64,000 nt of DNA, taken from positions 9,615,001 through 9,679,000 of the forward strand of contig NC_134025.1 of NCBI RefSeq assembly GCF_964204645.1. The letters are read 5' to 3'. Under the pieces are notes generated by a model. That model had not been told where the DNA came from and searched no databases. It saw nothing but the letters and a program-made list of their open reading frames with translations. This DNA is from Tubulanus polymorphus (Eukaryota > Nemertea > Palaeonemertea > Tubulaniformes > Tubulanidae). A program made the translations under genes and the position numbers. Below, in pieces: positions 12,293-24,382 of this stretch; position 1 is the first letter of the stretch; each line of letters starts with the position of its first letter.

Positions 12293-15200
12293 ACTGTGCT
12301 CTGCGATCTGCTTTTTCAATCCATCAATAGTTGATGATTTCATTGGAGCCGCATACAGTTTCTGCTGCGCTTCGTTTATCAGACCCTTCAACTCCTGTAT
12401 ATCCCCTTGATATAGGTTTTGCTGAGTTATAATAGCCGTCAAGTTTTCGTTCAATTCGCTAGCATTCTGACGTAACGACCCAAGTTGTACGGAGATCTGT
12501 GAGGCATATGATGCACACTGGGCCAATGGTAAGATATGTTCGTAGTGGGCAGTCACTTCATTCAACAAATCATCTTGACTGGCAATGTCATCCAGAATCT
12601 CCTGAATAGATTAAAATAAACATAGCAATAGAAGTTATTACGTCGTCTTCTATTTAGAGTCCATGAAAATATAGCCATAGTACTAGGTTCTATAGTTGAC
12701 AAGGAAATGATTTTTCAATTATGATATATGTATATATGGCACGGATAAATTTTCAGTAAAAAGAAGTTAAGGCACATCAAACTACTCTAGATAAGAAAAT
12801 CGAAACAAATGCTAGATATTAATTTCAGGATCAGATGGAACTTAAGGTAAGCAAATTTCAGTAAACTGGGAATAGGAATTATTTAGATTTTATGCTTTCT
12901 TTACCTTGTTTACATCCAATTGGCGTTGGAGTGTATCATTCGGATCAATTGACTCAATTCGTTGTTTGAGTTTTTCCGTATTTTGCTTGATATTTTCTAA
13001 CTGCTGTCCGAGCTCTTCTATGTCACGGGCGGTGTTTTGAAGATCGTTGTTTTTTGATTGTACGTTGATTTTGATGTTGTTCAATCGTGTACTAATATTT
13101 GCCACTTTCGTCACCATGACATCCGACACATCGCATACATCTGAAATCTTATTCAAAATGTCCTCCACGCCTATCACTCTGATATCCAAGTTCAGAAGCT
13201 CATCCTCATACATCTAGAAATAAATATATTTTCGTAAAAGGTAGCGAATAACTACTGAACTATGCAGCACTGATACTGCATAATTTATGAAAGCACAATT
13301 TTCAAGATGAATTTATAAGCCGCCAATTCTTAATGAAAATTATCTGCATGTGACTTACTTTATATTGTTTTAACTGTTGCTTAACGTCCATAATAGTAGC
13401 TATCGGTTTTTCCTTAGCGCATTCATTCTCAAAAGTTGTGAGCTTTTCTTCGAGCTCGTAGACTTCTGATTCATACTTCGAGAAAAGTTTCTCTGCCTCA
13501 TCCAAATATTCACTACGATGTTTCATTTTCTCTTCTACAGCTGCCAACTGCTGACTGAGGGTCGATATTTCTCTAGAAATAGCAGCTTTTTCCTCGTGAT
13601 CAGAACTTTCACGGATAAGGATCTCGGACTTGTCACACATAGACGAAAACTGAGACTTGTATTCTTCGAGGTCTTCCATAAACACCTATGTAATTTGAAG
13701 TACATATGATGATAACACTTTTTATTGTCAAGGTAATGAGCTGGCACACAGTACAGGACATAAACTAATGTTATCTATTACCATGTTTCAGTCAATGACA
13801 TCAGTGGCACTTATGTCACCATGACTGCGGCGGACTCACTGAGATATAATCAATTTCTCAACATGCTTCGATGAGCTATGAAAAACTAACTAGCATTCGT
13901 TCCATTCGAAGCAACTCAACTTGATCGCGTAAAATAGAGTTTTGAACGGATTGCAATGAGAACAACTAATCAATTTCTAAGCGATTTACCTGATGAAGTT
14001 TGCGACTTTCCTGCAGAGAATCACTATCATCGAGATCCAAATCCTCGGCATCTTTAATCCATTCTGTTATTTCACTCTTCTGATTCAGGTAATCAGCTCT
14101 TAATGTTTCAGCTGCACCTAGCCGCTGCAATTGTTCATCCATTTGTGTGCTTATGTTTTCCAACAATGTTTTCGAAGTTTGTAGTTTGTTCAGGGCATTA
14201 GCTGGAATATTTTTGGAAGGGTAGATCCTATGCAATTCTTCTTCAGACTGCTTGATCTGGTCTTTGTACGTTGAAAATTCCTCTTTCTGGTTCTGAATTT
14301 TCAAATACATTGTTTTAAAATTGTGACAGTATAAGCAAAGTACATGTAGTATAGAAACTTGTTCAGCAATTTTCATAAAGCTCAATATAACCATATAGCT
14401 TACCTGTCGAGCTTCAATGAGTTCTTGAATTTCGTCAATGTTGTCAGGGATTTGAACAAATGAAAGATCTGCTTGGATCACATTCATCTGCTGAATAAGA
14501 TCATCGAGTTGAGTGAATATTTCCTTACGCTGAATTGATTCCACCTCGACTCTTTTTTTCATTGACTTGACACAATTGTATATCCTAAGAACAAATCCAG
14601 GCGAAATCTTTCAATTAATCAGTCACCAAATAACTGTTTTACATCGAGCCTCTACAAAAATCCTCATTTGTTTTTTAACTTCAAGGTAAATAGAACTTTG
14701 GTTGAACACACTACTATCAGGGTAAAACCGAGAACAAGTTTTCTCCAACTCATATAAACTAGTCAAGTTCAAAAACTTAAGGCTAAAAATGGATCACAAA
14801 ACACTTAGTATGTATGTATGTACATGTGTATGTATGCTACACGAAATGAATGAATAAATATATGAGACCTTTTTTCAAATGTCAATGCTACCTGCATGTG
14901 AATATATGCATATGTTCTTAAATAGTAGTTGTGACCTGAGCAAGCAAATGAACAATTACAGTGCTTTGCATTGAAAACCAGACTTAATTATGTGCCAGAA
15001 GAAATTAATGGATCTACAATCAATTTGAATTGATCACAACTTACTCATCAAATCGCTTGGATAAAGCCGCAGTTTGGTCTTCAATTGATTTTGCTGTTTT
15101 TGGATGATTGACTGATTTAAGCAGTGCATTCGTAGGCATCCTGAGATTAATGACAAGATTTTCCTTCTCTTCACATTCATCGCACACATTCTGTAAGAAG

Positions 15201-17121
15201 ATTGATTTAAGATTAATAAAGGACTTATATATATACGTAAGATACAGCTTTAATTAATTTCCTTCTTGGAGTTTATGTTTACCATACCTTAATGAAGTCA
15301 CTGTCTACTTCATGGACTTGTGAATTAAGTTTTCCCTCAACTTCATCAAGGAACATAACTATTTCACATGTGAGCTCATTATGTTTTTTCCAATTAGTTG
15401 ATAGTAATTGTAAACTTTCTTTGGATTGTATTGCCTCACACTGAATTGAATTCCACTGAGCATTGAGGTTTTTCAGTTGCCGGTTGATAATGTCTCGAGA
15501 CACCGAGTCAGCAAGTCGGTTCAGTTCACTAGCTTTGATGTTTAACTGATCGATTATGTCAACTTTAGACAATTCCACACAATGATCCTACAAAAAATCA
15601 ATACAATTTGTTTACATGGGTTTTGTTCTTAGCCAAAGTTTCAAAATATCTAATCATTAAAAACTGAGAATTGTACAACTGAGACTGCACTTGCTTCATT
15701 TTTCATCAAATATGATATGCATTTCTGGTCTCAAAGTAGCAGTGATTTCAGTGATACGATATTTTCATAATTCATGCTTCATAAGACAGACAATTCCACT
15801 TAATCTGTATCAATTCAGAAGACTCAAAATCCTGCTAAATTGTCAGGGGTAAATCAATCAGAATATACCTGAACAGTTTTCAGACAGTCATGGGTGATTT
15901 CCAGCGATCCTGTAATCAAAGGAGAGATGCTTGACCATTTTTGTTCCATTTCATTGATTGTTTCAGTAGCCTGTCCAAGTAATTCGTGATAGATATCCCA
16001 CTGAACTGAGTATTTTTCCAGGTCTTGAGTTCGTCTGATTGCGCTATCATTGAGACGGTTCAGCTTATGGTTAAGGTTTCCGAGAAGTTCCTTTAACGTT
16101 GCTCTATCGTTTGAATCAAGGGTTGGCACCATTCTCTCAGACAACTCCAATAACTGGTCCATTTCATAGTGACATGATTTTTCAGCAGAAAAGAATGACT
16201 GAAATGGAGAATTTTATGTTATAATTATTGAATATCCTTCCAGGGTAAATATTTGCAACTGCTTCGTCCTTACTTTGTGATCTTTGAGATTATTGTGGAC
16301 ATTTTCATAACTGACAACATCTACAGATTCCTGTAAACAGTTTTCCGCGGCTTTTATCCATTCAGTAATTGAGCTTACTAATGAATCAAACTTCAAACGA
16401 TCACTACGGGAACTTTCTAGATATTTCTTCTTTTCGTTGATTTCATCTTTTAACAATTGCGACACATTTCCAACTTCATCCATTTTTTCGTTTAGCTCTA
16501 GTGGAATCGCTTCGTCATTGCCACTGAATGACATTTTTTCCGCACTGACTGTCCGCAAGAAATCGTCGACGTAATCTAGTACTTCTTCGGATATTTGCTG
16601 AAAATGAAAATTTGACATTTGTGAAATAGCAAGCACCAATTTCTCATAAGCATTTCAATATCATATTAGAAATGGTAGGCCTACATTCAAACCCATTTGC
16701 TGACTGCTTGGTAATGAAGACATTAATTCTTCCAAATCAGAATTTTTAGAGTTATGACAATCTTTTACTGGCGAATGGAACAATATCTTACCTCATGTTT
16801 TGAATAGGCTTTTTCAGAAATATTTGCATCCAAACCGAGATATTCTTTTGCATTGATATCAGTCCTTTTCTGTTTTAGCCATATCAGACTTTCATCCAGG
16901 TGTTCTTTGAATTTATTCCGTTGTACGAAAGCCTTATCCATCTCTTTACTTTTTTGTTCTAGATCACGGACCATCGACTCCAGTTTTTGTTTCAAAATTT
17001 GTGTCTGTTCGATCATTGCTCGCTTGTCAATGTGAGAGGTTTCCACAGCCACAAGATTTTGAGCACGAGACAACAAACCATCAACGACCGGCTCCAAGTT
17101 TTTCAGACTGTCGAGAACAGA
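12293..17121 (-). CDS. Rod exons of about 100-110 codons, one repeat each
   Basis: Exons: 17121-16792 (110 codons), 16597-16274 (108), 16198-15869 (110), 15587-15288 (100), 15190-15045 plus 14584-14404 (146+181 nt = 109 codons, phase-2 intron), 14292-13990 (101), 13685-13359 (109), 13213-12905 (103) and 12601-12293 (103). Exon length equals one spectrin repeat, so here repeats and exons are in register. Motifs are SLIWLKQKRTDI near 16870, ITEWIKAAENCL near 16340 and ITEWIKDAEDLDL near 14030; the last three exons lose the Trp and read as plain coiled coil (for example KYESEVYELEEKL near 13460). Introns 15868-15588, 15044-14585, 13989-13686 and 12904-12602 hold nothing recognisable beyond a TATG microsatellite. 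Confidence 0.78.
14808..14836. repeat. TATG-type microsatellite
   Basis: A short imperfect run of TATG units (TATGTATGTATGTACATGTG and onward) in an intron. Confidence 0.8.
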
Positions 17122-17210
17122 CTGTGGAATATATCAAGACAATTTGATGTACTGCATATTTTTTAGTTGAAATGATACCATTTTCTTGGTTGAAGCATAT
17201 TAAAACTCAC

Positions 17211-20200
17211 CCTGTATCTGTCAAGTTTAGTCGGTAAGGAGACACCGCTTTCTGAAACTGCATCTATCTGGTCTTGGTTCTCTTTCAGTTTCATCTCAAC
17301 TTCCATCATGCGATCGCAGAATTGCTCACGTAATTTTAGGGCAGTCTGTAAACATACATGCTGCTGACCAACCTGAGAAAGATTGGAAGGAAAATGAATG
17401 ATAAACAAAATCTACGGTTGGTCTTTTACTCCTGACACTATATGACATTATATGTATTTTATACCCTATGGTTTGGCAGCACAAAGGTTAAAATTAAGCT
17501 TTTAGATAAAAATGAGCATGAGTCATATATGTATAAGATACATACATAATATAAATTTTTTCTTACCTTTTCTTTCAGGTATGCATAAAGTTCATTCAAT
17601 TTCAACAAATCTTTCTTTTCGAATTCCCTAGCACTGACATCTGCATGCATGGATGTCAATCTTTTTAGAACAGTGTCAAAATTTGTCAATCTATTCTGAA
17701 GAGCCTGAAATACAAAAAAGCAGATGCCTATAGAATATACATGTATAACCATACAGCATATTAAAGCGAAACACAGAACAATTGCTGAACTAACCTCAAG
17801 AGATTTACAGTGAGATTTCGTATCAGAAATATGACCAATCGGTTTGGTAAATTTCTTCGCCTCCTCTTGCATATCATTCAGTAAAACCCTAGCATCAGCC
17901 AGCTCCTTCTTGTACTGTCCATTGACCTGTAGAGCGTCTTCAAGGAGCTGTTTTCGCTCTTTCACAATAAAATTCAATCTGAAAATGGAGATGCATACAT
18001 ACAAAAAGCATGGCTCGCTTGAACAAAAGATTTCACAAATATTTTCAAATACACCTACTTATCCATCTTCTCGCGGAATTGTTGCATTTCATCGTTCAGG
18101 GCAGTTTTTCCTGTGTCAGAAAGATGGTCCCTCATGATACTAATTCGGTTTTCCCATTCAACTAATGTAGCATTGTGAATGCGTGCTTGTGCGCACAGCG
18201 ACTGCAGAAGAAAACGCATTTAACGATAATCAAATGGAGCATTTTTATGCTATGAATGGTTTTATTTCTAAAAATGTTTCTTCCGGACAACTAACAACAA
18301 AGGTCAAATCATTTAAATTAGCTGATATCATGAAAGTAAATCAATCTACATAATGCATGAAATACAATATAGCACTGTAGTAAACTTAAAATTAACCTTG
18401 TATTTTCTATTCTTTTCCTCTAATTCTTTGATTGGTTTATTGAGTGTTAATGATAGAGCAGAAACTGCAGCGGTTTCATTCATCCACGACTGGATCTTCA
18501 ATTTATCCCTCTCAAATTCGCGCCGTTGCGTAAGGGCTTCTTTAAGTCGTCCCAACACAACCTTCGGTTGACCTTTCATTGCCAGGTACCGAGTTTCAAT
18601 ATCTGCAATGAAAATTAACTAATCAAATTATTGGAAGTCCTTTGAGAATGGATTATGACAAGACAATATCTCTATATCATACCTCTAATTTGCTTCATAA
18701 GATAAGGTCTACTTTCTTCACAGCAGTTCTGTTTCAGATCATCTGTAAGAGCTTTCAGGTTCTTTACCATAGAATCGACTGATTGTATTTCAGAATCCAT
18801 TTCCTGTATAATTGATTCAATTGCAAACATTCAGGACATAATGTAAACCAAAATGTAGAAGACACAAATCAATAATGAGTTAGAAGTAATCACAACTACA
18901 TAGGAAATCTCCCACAGTTTCATGGCAACAGCTTTTTGAAATAGGTAGGGAATCGGTATAGCAATTCTTGAACATGAATTGTGAAAAAAATTGTAAAAAC
19001 CTGAAAAAAGATATCAAATTTTCATAGATTACTAAGCTATTGATTACTACCAATTATGTCAAATAAATCTTATAGATTTTGCTGAAAAAAAAATCAAAAA
19101 AGGATAACAACAGTAGTGATTAAAGTTTTCAATGATAAATAACCACATCGAAAGCTTTGGCAATTCACATTATGGAAAGTTGTTTGGCTACCAGTAGTCA
19201 ATTCTGAACTGGTAATGACAAACGAAGATATTATGTTAAAATATCCATGTAAAAATAACCTTAAACTGGTCAAGTGATAGTTCTATTTCACCGGAATGGT
19301 AAGGAATGCTGATTGTCTGCGATAACTCTGCCTCTTTCTCAGTAAGCCAGTTCTCGATTTCCAAATATTGCGACCAGAATTGACGCCGAAGTTTAACAGC
19401 TACATTTAACGTGTATAATTTCTGGTGAACGGCTTCACGTAGTTTGTAGTGTTCAATATGAACGAGTTGCAGTCTCGTTTCGACAGTTTCTCGGTCTTTC
19501 TTCGTCGGCAGATTTTTGATTAACTCGTCACCTTTCCACCGCGTGCTGTTGATAATCGATTGATTTTTTTCAACGTCCTCATAAATGACCTGCCATGAAA
19601 ATATAAAATTGATTCAAATGAACCAAAAGTGATTCATTATACCTAGTGGGATTGGATAAGTACAATTAGCGTTATGAATAAAATACATGTATTTCAAACT
19701 ACTGAGTACCACACCGGACCCATCAGCAGGCTTCCCTTATTCTCCTTACTGTTCGGGGAGAGGCCAGTTAAGAACAGTCGATTTGTTGTTAAGACTGAAG
19801 CCTTCAAACACCAGAAAGTAACGACTTGAGATTAGTATTTCAAAGTCAATACCTGTATGACGTCTAGTATTGATTGTACACCCTCTATTTCGAAACCAAG
19901 CGGTTCTTCTCTGTGAATTACTGCAATTTTTTCTGACAACCAGTGCATGTAATCGTCGATATCTTTGAAAAGGTCGTCGTAATTTCCGTGTAGCTGTTCA
20001 TAATTTTCTAGTTTACCACTGATGTATTTGTTGATATTTTCAAGCCTCTGTTGGATTTCCCTACAGTTGAGACAGATAAATTACGTACATATTCTTTGCT
20101 TTAGATGAGAAAAATATCGAAACCATAATATCCCGATGTAAGATGAATATTTACCCAACATGATTCTGGACAATGGCTCTGTCGTAGTGGCTTACAGCAG

Positions 20201-20273
20201 ATTTCACTAGCTCTGCTTTTGAGGTAAGGATTTCAACGTCTTCTGAGAGATGACAAGCGGTACTGCGTAATTT
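17211..20273 (-). CDS. Rod exons restarting after the alternative end
   Basis: Exons in transcription order: 20273-20155 (39 codons + 2), 20060-19853 (69 + 1), 19589-19260 (110), 18803-18683 (40 + 1), 18602-18397 (68 + 2), 18201-18059 (47 + 2), 17978-17795 (61 + 1), 17704-17567 (46) and 17372-17211 (54). The first exon has a good acceptor (TTTTTTAG|AAATTACGC), so it needs an upstream exon; the nearest supported donor is at 32095. Helix-A motifs are DDYMHWLSEKIAV near 19930, LEIENWLTEKEAEL near 19340 and KIQSWMNETAAV near 18480. Non-phase-0 introns cluster here, unlike in the modular array. Intron 19259-18804 (456 nt) shows nothing recognisable. Confidence 0.75.
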
Positions 20274-23200
20274 CTAAAAAACAATAATATGCAAATATCA
20301 TTTACAAAACATGCTCGTTCTGATGTATAATTAACCTGTTTATCATTTAAAGGAACAAATGAAAATGCTTTCAATCATTGAAAAGATTAAATATCATGAG
20401 AATGTGAATTTTGTATTTCTATATGCTCAACGTCAACATAAGAGAAACCATTTTCAGACCAAAAAACCAGTATTTCATGAACATGTATATCGATATAGGC
20501 TATCGATTTAGGTGCGATGAATTCACTACAAAACTAACAGTCTTGGAGTTTATGAAAACAATTTACTACTGATTTACAGCTTCTTGGCAACTAAAAATCT
20601 ATGCCGCTTTACACCTACCTTGATCGCAGTCACAGATTTCTTTAATAAATGAACGTTGTTCATAAGCGTAACAACTAATCGTTGCCTTTTATTATGTATA
20701 ACTACGTGTACGCATATAATGAAACATATAAATGTCAATGGCGGGTCAATTTTACACACCAATAACCATTTTACATGGGGAAAAACTATTACCGGTACAC
20801 GCTTATGTCTGCGCGTTAAAGATTTGCGTCTTTAAGATTTTTTAATTTAAAAAAAAATTAAAATAGCAATACGTGAAAAGGGTTTTGAAGTAGAATAGAG
20901 ATGAGAAATCAAATTCTTTTCTTAATTCACAGAGAAAGTAACTCTGGGATGTGATATCTATTTTTAAGTAAATACACGGTAAAGTTAATCTTTTCTGGAT
21001 TGACTAAATTAGGTATGCACATTCTCACTACAAAAAATAGGTTATCAAAAACAAATTTTTTGAAAATGAACGAAGGCTTGTCAATGATTGTTCAAATTTA
21101 TTGTAGTAACAGGTTTAGAAATAGATATTCATTCAATAAGTGACAGGTCATGAGAGACAGGTTAGTTACGTCCCTTGTGAACAAAGTCACTGCATGAAAA
21201 TGTTTTTGCACTAAAAACAAGCTTATGTTTTTTTGTATTTGTGCAATGTATTGTGGTTTTACTGATAATCGTGATATTAGTAATTTCTTAATGAGAGCTG
21301 TTGTTGTCTGTACACTGAAATGTTACTTAATGATTTTTTTCAATTCCATGTATCTAGCCATGCTATCACCTAAAAGGCAGATCCAGATGAGTTACAAATT
21401 TCAGAACGGACTGTCTGTGCGTATAGTAGAAACTGGTTATAGGTCGATTCTAAATCTTATTGTGAATCTCTGCGTCATGAATTCATTCAAAATAAACTGG
21501 TCACTTAATCGCCATAAAGCTGCTTGATATAGTTTTCAAATTCAATATCATCTTTATATTGTCTAATATCGATGTAAAACGATAAATATTAATCTCAAAA
21601 TCCGTCTCTCGCATGTGCTGGTCAGTGAGTATACGTCTGTTTGAATTTCTTTTTGAAAATGTTCTAGACTTTACCATAGATATATCATAACACCAGATCT
21701 TAATCAGTTCAAGATTTCAGTCATCAAAAATTTTCTTAATCAGATTTAAAATCTTCTTAACAGGATCTCTTAAATCTAGCATTAAGATATATATTTCAGG
21801 GTAAATTATTCTAAAGGCAAGATCTTGCTGGTCTGGTGATAACTATTTCACACGCATGTGTGAATGCAGTTATCGGTAAAAATCCCCAAGGTATCCCCTT
21901 GGATAGAAATCCCCCACCTTTTGAAAGGCTAATTAATTCATATTGATATATTCAATTTATTCATATTCTACTAGATTGTATTTCATAAGATTATGAGGAT
22001 ATAAGTTATTGTAAAGTTTGGATTAAAAAATACTACAAATTGAAAGTTCAACTAAAGATTTATTAATTCTAAAAAAAATCAATTGCAGTTTTGTCTGTAA
22101 TTCACATATCTCAGTCCATGATATGAACTTCAGGATTTTTGTATTATTTCTAAAATTGATCAAAAAAGCTTTATTTGGATTCTTATGTAAAATGATCCTC
22201 AAGATATTGAAGAATGAGGAATCCTATCGCTACTATCAATTATTCCACTTCGGACTAGTTCAACTAGTAGCTTACTTTGGTTATCCATACTTCTGCATTT
22301 CAATTGAAATTGACTATACCAATCACCCAATAGAGAAATCAATCTTATTTATATTTTGATAGGTTGCGTGATAAAATTTGGATTCGGGAGCCTTAAGATC
22401 TGGTTTAAAATCAATTATTATGCGTCACCAGATCTGCAGTTCTCCATTCAGAACGCCATCTAAAGTCACAGGCCAGTTTATTAAGGGATTCTCAAAACTT
22501 GAGGAAGTAAATTGTAGAGAAATAAATTCATTTTGCTGGTCGATGGCAGACATAAAATATCATCATTCCGATGCAGTAACATCACAACAAGAGACTCTGA
22601 GATTTCAATTGGCTTTGGTAAAAAGTTGTACGAATAATCATGTGACAAAGCATAAATAGAACAAGCAAATATCCAAACTTTTCATTTCAAAATAGCAGTT
22701 TCTCTATCAACTACTATATTGGATATTGGATATTTTTCACCATTCACCAAAACCTGCTAGTCCGAAAAAAAGCCTTGCATGAAAATGCTGGAAGAACATT
22801 GAAGCTGAATTCCAAGACAACAATAGCACATTCAATTATTCAAAGCTTTATTGATATATTGAAAAAGGCACGCATAAGAATATATAACAGCCATTTAAAA
22901 CCTACATACACTATCTACATTTTTGCATTACCTAATACTGATGCTTTTCATTTCACCTAGAAGTTTTTTTTCTTCGATTTTCTTCAATGAAAAATGGACG
23001 AATATGACTGTGTACAATACATACGATGAAAACGTAATCAAAAATGATTTTTGCATATAAAATTTATTTCAAAACCTTTTTTCGCAATGAAATCATATTC
23101 TAAGGTGGAATATTGCTCATAATTATGTCGACTCTGCTGCCTACTAAAAATCAGTTAATTGTTTCCTACATATCTACCTTTGTGAATGAAAATACACGTT

Positions 23201-24382
23201 TCGAACTAATGATACGCATAATCGTAAATATAACAGTCAAAACAGGACAATATTAATAAAATGGACGGAATTCTTATCAATATATAAAGAATATGAATAT
23301 AAATAAATCTAGCGATAAATAGATAAATGAGAAGAAATCACAAAAAAATTCGTACAAATAAACAAATCACAGATTCTTTGACGCTTCTATTAGAAATCAT
23401 AAAATGATTTTATGCTATTTTGTGTTATTATCTACCTTCAATGTGGACGGTTGATTATTGGAAATTGAAAAACTAATCTATTTACAAGGAATAATATTTC
23501 CATGTTTGAAATACATCCTAATTCCACTAAACTAATTTCGAATACAAGAGTACTAGTCAATAAATTACTGATATTTCCATTTTTAAATATCTATTTAGAA
23601 GTGACGATAGTGAAGTGATCACCAATTTTCCAGCTTGGAGGGAATATTGACAACTGGATGCGGGCGTACACAACCGATTTGACACCAAAGATGGTACATT
23701 ACCGGAAAAAAATAAAATATCTTAACTTTACACTAAAATAGTTTAACAATAATATACACTTTCTATATCAACAATATCCGTTTACTCGAATATATTTCAG
23801 TATAATTTTCCTAAGGACAATATCATTGTCAAATAGCTTTTACTTTTTTTGCGTAAGTAAAAAGTCACTTGCTAAAATCATTAAGTTAGGCATGAAGGAA
23901 CACACCTAATAACAAAACAACACTATCGATCTACTGGAGAAAAATTGAGTAATTACGTAAAGCTTGGAGCAAATCACTCCAAGGTGTAAGTAGAAAACTT
24001 GTTGCCGATCAAAACCAAAGATCAGTTTCATCAGCAACAGCACCTTTTACAGTTAATAACCTGTGCTAACACTGGATAAAACTAGGCTATAACAATCTAC
24101 CGTATCTATAAAATCATAAAACATGCTATAGGCCATTAGCCTTTTACACCATAAATTCAAATTCAGCCAATGAATACTTTGATAAACTCATAAAATCATT
24201 TCAAGTGGTTAAGATAACAATATAACCATGGGATTAGTTAGAAAGCATGTCTTCATAATACTCTGATTTAACCATGGAAGACAATTTTGAATGTCAAATT
24301 TGGGTTCATTCACTTCTTTTTACTGAAAGCGCAGCAGATTATCTTCTATCGACGATGATTCGATGTACTGTGTGTTCATCTA
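20274..24382 (-). other. 3' UTR of the short isoform plus intron
   Basis: AT-rich sequence without a convincing exon on either strand. It begins with the 3' UTR after the terminal-exon stop and then serves as intron for the long isoform. An AATAAA hexamer (minus strand) lies at 23068-23063. Several open frames on the plus strand (21225-21527, 22123-22359, 22378-22659) have random composition. CACCAGATCT-type words recur near 21693, 22390 and 22427, perhaps remnants of an old repeat. Confidence 0.5.
23063..23068 (-). terminator. Candidate polyadenylation signal AATAAA
   Basis: The first minus-strand AATAAA that I find downstream of the TAA at 24383, giving a UTR of about 1.3 kb. No closer canonical hexamer was found by eye. 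Confidence 0.3.

Noticed and set aside
21690-21850. Inverted CACCAGA words suggesting a second MITE
   Set aside because: Arms match over only about ten bases; too weak to call an element.
22123-22659. Plus-strand open frames in the 20-24 kb noncoding stretch
   Set aside because: Random, AT-driven composition, no splice signals and no family resemblance.
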